From Proteobacteria bacterium UBA4656 (GTDB taxonomy: Bacteria; Pseudomonadota; Gammaproteobacteria; Xanthomonadales; Ahniellaceae), in NCBI GenBank assembly GCA_002405525.1, contig DHLY01000105.1, forward strand, positions 1 to 5,293: 5,293 nucleotides of DNA. Reading direction: 5' to 3'. Below the pieces are notes generated by a model that was given only the letters and a program-made list of their open reading frames with translations, made no database searches and was not told the DNA's origin. Numbering within the stretch: the first letter of the stretch is position 1; every line of letters begins with the position of its first letter. A program made the position numbers and the translations under genes. Positions 1-5,293 of this stretch are shown here, one piece after another.

Positions 1-79
1 ACTGGCGGCTGGCCGCGCGGGCCTGGGCGACCTCGGCGGCGGTCGGCAGGTGCGGCGGGCGGCGGCTCTTGGCGACCAT
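1..79 (-). CDS. 5' end of a divergent gene, possibly an excisionase-like HTH antitoxin (partial)
   Basis: An open frame starts at the ATG at 79-77 and leaves the window at the left edge after 26 codons, with essentially every third base G or C, as expected for a real gene in this genome. The peptide begins MVAKSRRPPHLPTAAEVAQA and continues RAASRQ. The pattern 'LPT..E...AR.ASR' resembles, from memory, the N-terminus of antitoxins with an excisionase/MerR-type DNA-binding domain that are paired with PIN toxins. The DNA-binding domain itself would lie outside the window, so this identification is an inference. A purine-rich GGGGGA sequence on the minus strand, about 9 bases before the ATG, could serve as the ribosome binding site. 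The gene is transcribed away from hsdR and shares its roughly 90-bp upstream region. It could also be an unrelated hypothetical protein. Confidence 0.5.
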   Translation of the reverse strand, partial: MVAKSRRPPHLPTAAEVAQARAASRQ

Positions 80-83
80 GGGC

Positions 84-93
84 GGGGATCCCC
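84..93. promoter_or_regulatory. 10-bp perfect palindrome in the divergent intergenic region
   Basis: GGGGATCCCC is a perfect palindrome just upstream of the minus-strand start at 79. It overlaps the putative ribosome binding site of that gene. If the gene encodes a DNA-binding antitoxin, a self-operator is possible, but in GC-rich DNA a 10-bp palindrome can arise by chance. Confidence 0.2.
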
Positions 94-103
94 CGGTGAG
101 GCC

Positions 104-155
104 CGAAACCGTAACACCGAAACGAAGCGAACGAAACATTCGAAGTGAACGAAAC
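104..155 (+). repeat. CGAAAC direct-repeat ladder upstream of hsdR
   Basis: CGAAAC occurs four times at 104-109, 118-123, 132-137 and 150-155, with spacings of 14, 14 and 18 bases. The last two copies belong to a longer direct repeat, CGAAGYGAACGAAAC, at 123-137 and 141-155, which matches at 14 of 15 positions with an 18-base period. This A-rich, same-strand repetition stands out from the surrounding GC-rich sequence. It lies between two divergent starts, so it is a plausible operator array for a regulator of one or both genes. No convincing -35/-10 pair could be assigned here. Confidence 0.5.
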
Positions 156-169
156 CTGAGCAGCCAGGG

Positions 170-739
170 ATGCCGACGCCACGTTCCGTCAACGAGCCTG
201 CGGCGAACTACAGCGAGCGCACGCTCGTCGAAGCGCCGGCCATCGAACTGATCCAGGAACTGGGCTGGACGCCGGGCGACCTGAACCAGGAGCAGCCGGG
301 GCCCGCCAACCCCACGGGCCGCCGCTCGTTCCGCGAGACCATCCTGCCCGCGCGGCTGCGTGCCGCGCTGCGCAAGCTGAATCCGGCCTCGCCTGACGAC
401 GCGCTCGACCAGGCCGAGACGCTGCTCGCCGCCGACCGGTCCGCCATGCTGCCGATTGCGGCCAACCGGGAGGTCCACCGCCTGCTGCGCGACGGCGTGC
501 CGGTGCAGTTGCGCCAGCCGGATGGGTCGCTCAAGCCCGATCGGGTGCGGCTGATCGACTGGATCGATCCACTGGCCAACGACTTCTTCGTCGCTGCGCA
601 GACCTGGATCGCCAGCGACCTGTACAAGCGCCGGCCGGATGCGATCGGCTTCGTGAACGGCATCCCGCTGCTGCTGTGCGAATGGAAGGCGCCGACGCAG
701 CCGGTGCAGGAAGCCTACGACGCCAACCTCAACGACTAG
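170..739 (+). CDS. HsdR N-terminal nuclease fragment (189 aa, ends at the amber codon)
   Basis: This is the part of hsdR translated before the amber stop. It carries the HSDR_N (PD-(D/E)xK) nuclease signature: Asp157 in RRPDAIGFVNG and Glu171/Lys173 in CEWKAP, preceded by the typical LIDWIDPLANDFFVAAQ segment at about residues 128-144. The acidic and lysine residues that bind metal and catalyse cleavage in this family are therefore present. The product stops 16 residues after Lys173, before the conserved tyrosine of the family's QxxxY-type motif and before the rest of the fold and the motor. Alone it would lack DNA translocation and probably would not fold or associate normally. The tryptophan in E-W-K, where many relatives have ELK, is a mild variation next to the catalytic residues. 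Confidence 0.6.
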   Translation: MPTPRSVNEPAANYSERTLVEAPAIELIQELGWTPGDLNQEQPGPANPTGRRSFRETILPARLRAALRKLNPASPDDALDQAETLLAADRSAMLPIAANREVHRLLRDGVPVQLRQPDGSLKPDRVRLIDWIDPLANDFFVAAQTWIASDLYKRRPDAIGFVNGIPLLLCEWKAPTQPVQEAYDANLND

Positions 740-745
740 CGCGAC

Positions 746-3340
746 GTGGTGCCGTGGCTGTTCGACGCCAACGGGTTCACGGTGCTGTCGAACGGGCTGG
801 AGGCCCTGATGGGGCCCTCGCATGCGCCGTTCGAAGCCTTCGCGCCGTGGAAGCGGCTGGACGAAGAGGGGCCCGAGAGCGTGGGGCTGGAGACCCTGCT
901 GCGCGGCGCCTGCGAGCCGACGCGGTTCCTCGACCTGGTCGAGAACTTCCTGATCTTCGAGGACGCCCGGGGCGGGCTGCGCAAGGTCGTGGCCAAGTAC
1001 CACCAGGTGCTGGGCGTCAACCGGGCCATCGAGGCGGTGCAGCGGCTGGCGCAGAACCGCGGGCGCCTCGGCGTGTTCTGGCACACGCAGGGCAGCGGCA
1101 AAAGCCTGTCGATGGTGATGTTCGCCGAGAAGGTGCTGCGTCGCCTCGGCGGCCACTGGACCTTCGTGGTCGTGACCGATCGTCAGGAACTGGATGACCA
1201 GATCGCCGGCACCTTCGCCGCCACGGGCGCGCTGACCAAGAAGGTCGAGGACGCCCAGGCCCAGAGCCGGGTGCACCTGCGCGAGCTGCTGTCCGGGCAG
1301 GAACGCTACGTCTTCACCCTGATCCACAAGTTCTCGACCGAGCGCGGCGAGCCGATGCCGGTGCTGTCGGAGCGGCGCGACATCATCGTGATCACCGACG
1401 AGGCGCACCGCAGCCAGTACGACCAGCTGGCGGCGAACATGCGCCAGGCCCTGCCGAACGCGGCCTTCATCGGCTTCACCGGCACGCCGCTGATCGCCGG
1501 CCAGGAGGAGCGCACGCGCGAGGTCTTCGGCGACTACGTGTCGATCTACAACTTCGCGCAGTCGGTGGCCGACGGTGCGACGGTGCCGCTGTACTACGAG
1601 AACCGCAAGCCGGAGTTGCAGGTCGACGCCGATGCGCTGCGGGATGAGCTCAACGAGCTGCTGGACAACGCCATGCTCGACGAGGAGCAGGAACGGCGCC
1701 TCCAGCAGGAGTTCGCCCGGCAGTACCACCTCATCACGCGCGACGACCGGCTGGACGAGGTCGCGGACGACCTGGTGCGCCACTTCGCCGCGCGCGGCTA
1801 CCTCGGCAAGGCGATGTTCGTGGCCATCGACAAGGCCACGGCCGTGCGGATGTTCGACAAGGTGAAGGCACGCTGGGCCGTGCTGCTGGCCGAGGAGGAG
1901 CGCCGGCTGGCCAGCGCGCCGGTGGAACTGCGCGCCGGCATGGCGGAGCGCGTCCAGTGGATGCGCGAGGTCGACTTCGCCGTGGTCGTGAGCCAGGGGC
2001 AAAACGAGGTCGCCGACCTCAAGGCCAAGGGGCTCGACATCCTGCCGCACCGCAAGCGGATGCAGGAGGAGGACCTCGAGGCGCGGTTCAAGAACCCGAA
2101 CGACCCGCTCCGGCTGGTCTTCGTCTGCGCGATGTGGATCACCGGCTTCGACGTGCCGACGTGCAGCACGGTGTACCTCGACAAGCCGATGAAGAACCAC
2201 ACCCTCATGCAGACGATCGCCCGCGCGAACCGCCGCGCCCCGGGCAAGTCGGCGGGCGTGATCGTCGACTACGTCGGCGTGTTCCGAAACCTCCAGCGGG
2301 CGCTGGCCATTTACGGCGCGACCCGCGGCGGGGATACGCCGATCCGCGACAAGGGGGCGCTGGCCGCCGCCCTGGAGGCCGCGCTGGCGCAGGCGGAAGG
2401 GTTCTGCGCGGGTGTCGGCGTGGCGCTCGAGCCGATCCGGGCGGCGCAGAAGCTGGAGCGCCTGAAACTCATCGGGGCCGCGGTCGAGGCCCTGATCGCG
2501 CCGGACGAGCGGCGCCGCGACTTCCTGCGCCACGCCGGCGCCGCGGCGCGGGCCTACAAGGCGCTGCTGCCCGATGAGCAGGCCGCGCCCTACCTTTCCC
2601 GCGTGGCGGTACTGCACGTCCTTGCAGCTGCCGTCCGTGGGCGCATGGGGCCGGTGGACATCTCGAAGGTGTCGGGCCAGATCGAGGCGCTGCTGGATGC
2701 CCACGTCGACAGCGTCGCCATTACCGCGCCGATCGTGGTCGGGGACGACCGTGGCGGGCGGGTGGATCTGTCCGGGATCGACTTCGAGCGGCTGGGCGCC
2801 CTGTTCGCCCAGAGCCCCCGCACCGCCAACGAGCAGCTCCGCACCACGGCGGAGGCGCGGGCCCGGGCGATGGTCGTCCAGAACCCGACCCGGGCCCACC
2901 TGGTGGAGCGCATCGAGCGGCTGGTGGACGCCTACAACGCCGGCACGGTGAACGCCGAGGCGTTCTTCCGTTCGCTGCGTGAACTCGTGGCCGAGATGGA
3001 GGACGAGGAGCGCCGGGCCGCCCGGGAGGGCCTGTCCGAGGAGGAACTGGCGATCTTCGACCTGCTGACCCGCCCGGAGCCGAAGCTGACGCAAGCGCAG
3101 GAGGTGCAGGTGAAGAAGGTCGCGCGCGACTTGCTCGCCAAGCTCCAGCAACTCCGCGTCGAACACTGGCGGCAGAACCAGCAGACCCGCGCCGCCGTGC
3201 AGTCGGAGATCCGGTTCACCCTCAACGAGCTGCCGGAGGAGCCTTACCCGGAGCCGGTATGGAACGAGAAGGTGGATGCGGTGTGGCAGTTTGTGTTTCG
3301 GGCCGGCAGCTCGGGCGGCGGCGCGCGCATCGGGGCCTGA
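746..3340 (+). CDS. HsdR helicase/translocase fragment downstream of the amber codon
   Basis: This is the open remainder of hsdR. Residues below use full-length hsdR numbering, with the GTG at 746 as residue 193. SF2 helicase motifs are intact and in order: Walker A TQGSGKS (306-312), a motif Ia region around VVVTDRQELDDQI, DEAH box ITDEAHRSQ (about 408-416), motif III FTGTP (436-440), motif V WITGFDVP (656-663) and motif VI QTIARANR (681-688). Beyond about residue 730 lies a helical region ending with ELPEEPYPEP, resembling the DUF3387/HindI-type C-terminus that docks HsdR to the methylase core. The GTG at 746 has no evident ribosome binding site. A more credible internal start is the ATG at 809, preceded by GGAGG at 799-803, which would give an 843-aa motor protein lacking the nuclease. 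Whether any restart occurs is unknown. Confidence 0.6.
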   Translation: MVPWLFDANGFTVLSNGLEALMGPSHAPFEAFAPWKRLDEEGPESVGLETLLRGACEPTRFLDLVENFLIFEDARGGLRKVVAKYHQVLGVNRAIEAVQRLAQNRGRLGVFWHTQGSGKSLSMVMFAEKVLRRLGGHWTFVVVTDRQELDDQIAGTFAATGALTKKVEDAQAQSRVHLRELLSGQERYVFTLIHKFSTERGEPMPVLSERRDIIVITDEAHRSQYDQLAANMRQALPNAAFIGFTGTPLIAGQEERTREVFGDYVSIYNFAQSVADGATVPLYYENRKPELQVDADALRDELNELLDNAMLDEEQERRLQQEFARQYHLITRDDRLDEVADDLVRHFAARGYLGKAMFVAIDKATAVRMFDKVKARWAVLLAEEERRLASAPVELRAGMAERVQWMREVDFAVVVSQGQNEVADLKAKGLDILPHRKRMQEEDLEARFKNPNDPLRLVFVCAMWITGFDVPTCSTVYLDKPMKNHTLMQTIARANRRAPGKSAGVIVDYVGVFRNLQRALAIYGATRGGDTPIRDKGALAAALEAALAQAEGFCAGVGVALEPIRAAQKLERLKLIGAAVEALIAPDERRRDFLRHAGAAARAYKALLPDEQAAPYLSRVAVLHVLAAAVRGRMGPVDISKVSGQIEALLDAHVDSVAITAPIVVGDDRGGRVDLSGIDFERLGALFAQSPRTANEQLRTTAEARARAMVVQNPTRAHLVERIERLVDAYNAGTVNAEAFFRSLRELVAEMEDEERRAAREGLSEEELAIFDLLTRPEPKLTQAQEVQVKKVARDLLAKLQQLRVEHWRQNQQTRAAVQSEIRFTLNELPEEPYPEPVWNEKVDAVWQFVFRAGSSGGGARIGA
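799..811 (+). promoter_or_regulatory. Shine-Dalgarno-like GGAGG with in-frame ATG after the amber stop
   Basis: GGAGG at 799-803 lies 5 bases before an in-frame ATG at 809, about 70 bases beyond the TAG. It could support translational restart of the motor portion. The same bases also encode Leu-Glu-Ala-Leu-Met with ordinary codons (CTG GAG GCC CTG ATG), so chance is a fair explanation. Confidence 0.25.
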
Positions 3341-3361
3341 CCGCTGACTGACGGACGGCAA

Positions 3362-4120
3362 GTGACAAAGCAGAGCAACTCCAACCCGAGTCCCGACGCA
3401 GCGCAGGATCGGCGCCCCGGCGCAGCAGGCGGCACCGTCGGGCTGCTTCGCAAGCGGAAGATCCCGCTGCGCATGAGTGCAGAGGACGTCCAGCGGTTGC
3501 GCGCTTATCTGGGCGTCACCGATGGTGGGGGGTGGAAACCTTCAGCGCGTGTGACGCGCGTCGTGACCCATGGCGCGACGATCATCGTCGTGGTGCCGGT
3601 GAGCAGGATTCATTTGCGGCCAGGATCGATCGTCGTCGAAGGACTTGGCCGCGTCCCGGCTGACCTCGAATCGCCGGTGCTGCCGCCGGGCTTCAAGGTG
3701 CTTAGCGCCGAGTTCCGGTTTCGAGGTGCTACTTCATCTCTCTTGGTGGAGATGCGCCAGTCCGCCCTGCCAAAGGTTGCGCGCAGCAAGCGTGCTGGGG
3801 CGAGCGGCGTGATAACGGAGTCACGGGAATCGCGGGCGATCGCTGGAACTGGTTCGGAATCGGAGCCGGGAAGCGCCTCGAGGCAAGTTGACCAATCGGC
3901 ACGTCCGGCCAGCACCAACGGCGCCCGACTGACCGTGCCGAAGCGACAGCCCCGAGCGGCGTCCCGCGCGGCTTTGCCGCCAGCGCCCAAGAAGAAGGCA
4001 AAGAAACGCAAGGCCAAGAAGAAGCGCGGGGCGAGCGTCGGCGGGCCATGGGGTGGCAGGTCGTACCAAGGGCCGCTGGTGTTCAATGCGGGAAGTCCGG
4101 GCCTCGGCAAGAAGCGTTGA
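3362..4120 (+). CDS. Hypothetical protein with a lysine-rich C-terminal tail
   Basis: I do not recognise this 252-aa protein. It starts with GTG 21 bp after the hsdR stop, with GGACGG just upstream as a modest ribosome binding site; an ATG at 3473 (residue 38) is an alternative start. Three parts are visible. Residues 1-37 are a polar, probably disordered leader. Residues 38-133 look like a compact mixed alpha/beta domain: a helix MSAEDVQRLRAYLGV, then hydrophobic strands ATIIVVVPVSRIHL, GSIVVEGLG and SLLVEMR. Residues 134-252 form a low-complexity Ser/Ala/Arg/Pro linker leading to the basic run KKKAKKRKAKKKR at 210-222, then a Gly-rich end finishing in GKKR. Such a tail resembles nucleic-acid-binding tails and could bind DNA or RNA. 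No signal peptide or membrane segment is seen. The short gap permits cotranscription with hsdR, but a shared function is not shown. Confidence 0.65.
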   Translation: MTKQSNSNPSPDAAQDRRPGAAGGTVGLLRKRKIPLRMSAEDVQRLRAYLGVTDGGGWKPSARVTRVVTHGATIIVVVPVSRIHLRPGSIVVEGLGRVPADLESPVLPPGFKVLSAEFRFRGATSSLLVEMRQSALPKVARSKRAGASGVITESRESRAIAGTGSESEPGSASRQVDQSARPASTNGARLTVPKRQPRAASRAALPPAPKKKAKKRKAKKKRGASVGGPWGGRSYQGPLVFNAGSPGLGKKR

Positions 4121-4154
4121 TGCAATAGGGTGCGAGTTCTGTTGATCTGAGCGT

Positions 4155-4178
4155 GGGGCAGGTGAGCGGTGTTGCCCC
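4155..4178 (+). terminator. Hairpin between the hypothetical gene and the secreted-protein gene (weak terminator candidate)
   Basis: GGGGCA at 4155-4160 pairs with TGCCCC at 4173-4178 around a 12-base loop, 35 bases after the preceding stop codon. It is followed only by GTTCATC rather than a real T-run, so termination activity is uncertain. Confidence 0.25.
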
Positions 4179-4225
4179 GTTCATCGCGCCACACGTGTTC
4201 GAGAATCCTGCAATTGCCCAACGAC

Positions 4226-4229
4226 GGAG
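4226..4229 (+). promoter_or_regulatory. Ribosome binding site that fixes the start at 4237
   Basis: GGAG lies 7 bases before the ATG at 4237. It supports that start over an upstream in-frame GTG at 4153, whose extra 28 codons would sit ahead of an obvious signal peptide. Confidence 0.65.
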
Positions 4230-4236
4230 ATCCGAC

Positions 4237-4911
4237 ATGCATCGAATCACTCTCGCGGCTGCGCTGTTGCTTCAGGTGGGATATTCATTCGGCCAAGTCG
4301 CCCAGGTGCGCGACGCCACCGGCGCGTTGGTTGGCCCTTACCTTGGGTCTGCTGGGCCAGTCCCTGATGCAGTCGCGTTCAATGCCGAGAACCCGGCCTT
4401 CACGGTGGTCTCTCCGACCGGTTTCATTGCGTCATACAGCGTCAGCAGCGGACGAGTCGCCTTTCCGATCGAGTTGCCGGGTGTGCGGTTTCGGCCGGAT
4501 CCGTTCGTGTTCTTTGCATCGGCAGGGTGTACAGGGCAGGCGTACTTCAAGGTGTTCACCGGGACGCCTGCGCGGGTTGGCGTCCCAATCGGCGGATTCG
4601 TGTTTAGTGCTCTGGGACTTGAGACGGCTCCGTTTTTCGTCGCCAAGGATGCGGTAACCGTCGTTTTGCAGCCGCAGTCGCGACTCGGCATCGGTGGGGC
4701 GTGCGACCCAGTCAACAACCAACCCGCCGACTCATTCGTACCGGCCGGGCCAAACGATCCGGCGGTGACTGGGTTCCCGAATGCCCCGTATCAGCCACCA
4801 CTTCGGATCGGCGTGGTGGAGCCGGCATGGCGGCTCTTCAGCGACGGATTCGAGTCGGTGAGTGCTTCGAGTGCGGTCCTCGCGCATTGGACGCATGCAC
4901 AGTGCGCGTGA
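4237..4911 (+). CDS. Predicted exported protein of unknown function with C-terminal LFSDGFE motif
   Basis: This 224-aa product begins MHRITLAAALLLQVGYSFGQ, a short basic start and hydrophobic core typical of a Sec signal peptide, with likely cleavage near residue 19. The mature part opens VAQVRDATGALVGPYLG, a pattern I associate with Gly/Val-rich beta-structured secreted or surface proteins. It continues with many beta-prone segments, for example FVFFASAGCTGQAYFKVF (90-107). Cys98, Cys156 and Cys223 could form a disulfide in the periplasm or outside the cell. LFSDGFE (200-206) matches a C-terminal motif that I recall as common in exported proteins of Lysobacter and relatives, where it usually ends the chain. 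Here 18 residues follow (SVSASSAVLAHWTHAQCA). The gene lies 116 bp after the previous one with its own ribosome binding site, so it is probably a separate unit. Exact function unknown. Confidence 0.72.
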   Translation: MHRITLAAALLLQVGYSFGQVAQVRDATGALVGPYLGSAGPVPDAVAFNAENPAFTVVSPTGFIASYSVSSGRVAFPIELPGVRFRPDPFVFFASAGCTGQAYFKVFTGTPARVGVPIGGFVFSALGLETAPFFVAKDAVTVVLQPQSRLGIGGACDPVNNQPADSFVPAGPNDPAVTGFPNAPYQPPLRIGVVEPAWRLFSDGFESVSASSAVLAHWTHAQCA

Positions 4912-4953
4912 GTCCATTACACGGCTGCCAGGCCGACCGAGTTTCAACCAGCT

Positions 4954-4972
4954 AGGGACTGAGCAGGGACTG
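4954..4972 (+). repeat. Short tandem AGGGACTG repeat
   Basis: AGGGACTG occurs at 4954-4961 and again at 4965-4972, 11 bases apart, in the non-coding gap between the secreted-protein gene and the tRNA. It is too short to assign a role. The rest of the 4912-5029 gap holds only a small CGACT/AGTCG inverted repeat (4984-4999) with no T-run, and no gene. Confidence 0.3.
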
Positions 4973-5029
4973 GGGCGCGCAAGCGACTCGACGCAGTCGG
5001 GGCGTCAGCGGATAAGCTATTGATTCGAA

Positions 5030-5105
5030 TGGTGGCCGGGGACGGAATCGAACCGCCGACACGGGGATTTTCAATCCCCTGCTCTACCAACTGAGCTACC
5101 CGGCC
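5030..5105 (-). tRNA. tRNA-Phe, anticodon GAA, with encoded CCA
   Basis: Read on the minus strand, the 76 bases fold as a standard tRNA. The acceptor GGCCGGG (5105-5099) pairs perfectly with CCCGGCC (5040-5034). The D arm is GCTC/GAGC around AGTTGGTA. The anticodon stem GGGGA/TCCCC encloses loop TTGAAAA with anticodon GAA. The variable region is GTGTC, and the T arm GGCGG/CCGTC, with one G-U pair, encloses TTCGATT. Discriminator A (5033) is followed by an encoded CCA (5032-5030). It delivers phenylalanine in translation. The 3' end faces the secreted-protein and hsdR genes. No clear rho-independent terminator follows it. Confidence 0.97.
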
Positions 5106-5114
5106 ATCGAGGGG

Positions 5115-5134
5115 TGCCGGCGCAGGGGCCGGCA
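5115..5134 (-). other. Hairpin in the tRNA-Phe 5' leader
   Basis: TGCCGG (5115-5120) and CCGGCA (5129-5134) form a 6-bp perfect inverted repeat around an 8-base loop. It lies between the predicted transcription start (about 5135) and the mature tRNA 5' end (5105), so it would sit at the very 5' end of the precursor. It may protect or position the leader before RNase P processing; that role is inferred. Confidence 0.35.
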
Positions 5135-5141
5135 GCCCAGT

Positions 5142-5171
5142 ATTAGATCGGTGGCGATGGGGCGGCGTCAA
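5142..5171 (-). promoter_or_regulatory. Sigma70-type promoter of tRNA-Phe
   Basis: On the minus strand TTGACG (5171-5166) is followed after 18 bases by TCTAAT (5147-5142), each matching the sigma70 consensus at 5 of 6 positions. Transcription would start near 5135, giving a leader of about 30 bases before the tRNA. The bases from 5172 to the right edge hold no gene that I can support. Confidence 0.65.
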
Positions 5172-5293
5172 GCCGCGCGCCGGGGTTGCCGACATGCTGA
5201 ACGGCGGCCCGACGCGCAGGTTCGGCGGCTGCGACGGGTGGCGCGTGCGGCGCGTCCTCGGGACACAATGTGCTGACGTGCCTCGTGCCAGCC

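Larger units (their letters stand above)
170..3340 (+). pseudogene. hsdR: Type I restriction-modification system restriction subunit HsdR, interrupted by an in-frame amber stop
   Basis: HsdR is the motor and nuclease subunit of type I restriction enzymes. In complex with HsdM and HsdS it translocates DNA using ATP and cleaves it far from the recognition site. The frame spans 1057 codons, a normal length for the family, and reads HSDR_N nuclease domain, SF2 helicase motor, then a DUF3387-like C-terminal region. One TAG at 737-739 (codon 190) interrupts it; the two halves are in the same frame with no insertion or deletion. The stop stands where relatives have the tyrosine of an NLxDYR motif (here N-L-N-D-stop-R-D), so a TAC/TAT-to-TAG change is the simplest origin. 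The start at 170 fits the usual family N-terminus (YSERTLVEAPAIELIQELGW at residues 14-33), although only a weak AGGG abuts the ATG. No other lesion is visible. No hsdM or hsdS is in the window. A sequencing error or a true split gene cannot be excluded. Confidence 0.88.

Noticed and set aside
69..251. 60-codon plus-strand frame starting at 69
   Set aside because: It overlaps the repeat-containing intergenic region and the hsdR start, and its Arg/Ser-rich peptide comes from translating the CGAAAC repeats.
208..663. 151-codon minus-strand frame inside hsdR
   Set aside because: It is antisense to the clear HsdR nuclease domain; the Ser/Arg-rich composition is typical of a GC-rich shadow frame.
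676..1197. 173-codon plus-strand frame overlapping the amber stop, considered as a frameshift bypass
   Set aside because: The composition is Arg/Ala/Gly-rich without motifs, and the HsdR frame is the same on both sides of the stop, so no frameshift is needed.
1957..2577. 206-codon plus-strand frame within the hsdR helicase region
   Set aside because: It is an out-of-frame shadow; helicase motifs V and VI lie in the hsdR frame over the same bases.
3610..4242. 210-codon minus-strand frame opposite the hypothetical gene
   Set aside because: The plus-strand frame has better GC-rich third positions, a plausible domain-plus-tail architecture and close spacing to hsdR. The minus frame runs across the intergenic hairpin and into the next gene's start.
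4984..4999. CGACT/AGTCG inverted repeat as a terminator for tRNA-Phe
   Set aside because: It has only five base pairs and no T-run on either strand.
4944..5195. Minus-strand 83-codon frame with a peptide containing GRVAQLVEQGIENPRVGGSI
   Set aside because: It reads straight through the tRNA-Phe gene; this peptide is the well-known false translation of a tRNA.

Overview
The window is very GC-rich, with coding regions that strongly prefer G or C at third codon positions. Together with a tRNA-Phe gene that encodes its CCA end and a secreted protein carrying a C-terminal LFSDGFE motif, this suggests a high-GC proteobacterium. A gammaproteobacterium of the Xanthomonadales (Lysobacter/Xanthomonas-like) is my best guess, from general familiarity rather than any search.

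Layout, left to right. (1) 1-79, minus strand: the first 26 codons of a gene running off the left edge. Its N-terminus resembles excisionase-type HTH antitoxins. (2) 80-169: a divergent intergenic region with a 10-bp palindrome and a ladder of CGAAAC direct repeats, probably shared regulatory DNA. (3) 170-3340, plus strand: a nearly full-length hsdR, the restriction/translocase subunit of a type I restriction-modification system. It is interrupted by one in-frame amber codon (TAG, 737-739) placed where this family normally has tyrosine. The nuclease motifs lie before the stop and all the helicase motifs after it, in the same frame. (4) 3362-4120, plus: an unrecognised protein 21 bp downstream of hsdR with a lysine-rich C-terminal tail. 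(5) 4237-4911, plus: a predicted exported protein with a signal peptide and LFSDGFE near its end. (6) 5030-5105, minus: a complete tRNA-Phe(GAA) with a good sigma70-type promoter on its right.

How the parts relate. No hsdM or hsdS is present; if the system is complete, they lie to the left of the window. The restriction subunit is either freshly inactivated, split into nuclease and motor polypeptides, or affected by a base-call error. The tRNA has its 3' end facing the restriction/accessory genes, the orientation in which tRNA genes act as integration sites, but no integrase or duplicated tRNA end is visible. I see no CRISPR array, insertion sequence or clearly new defence system. The strongest unusual signal is the exact position of the amber codon in hsdR.
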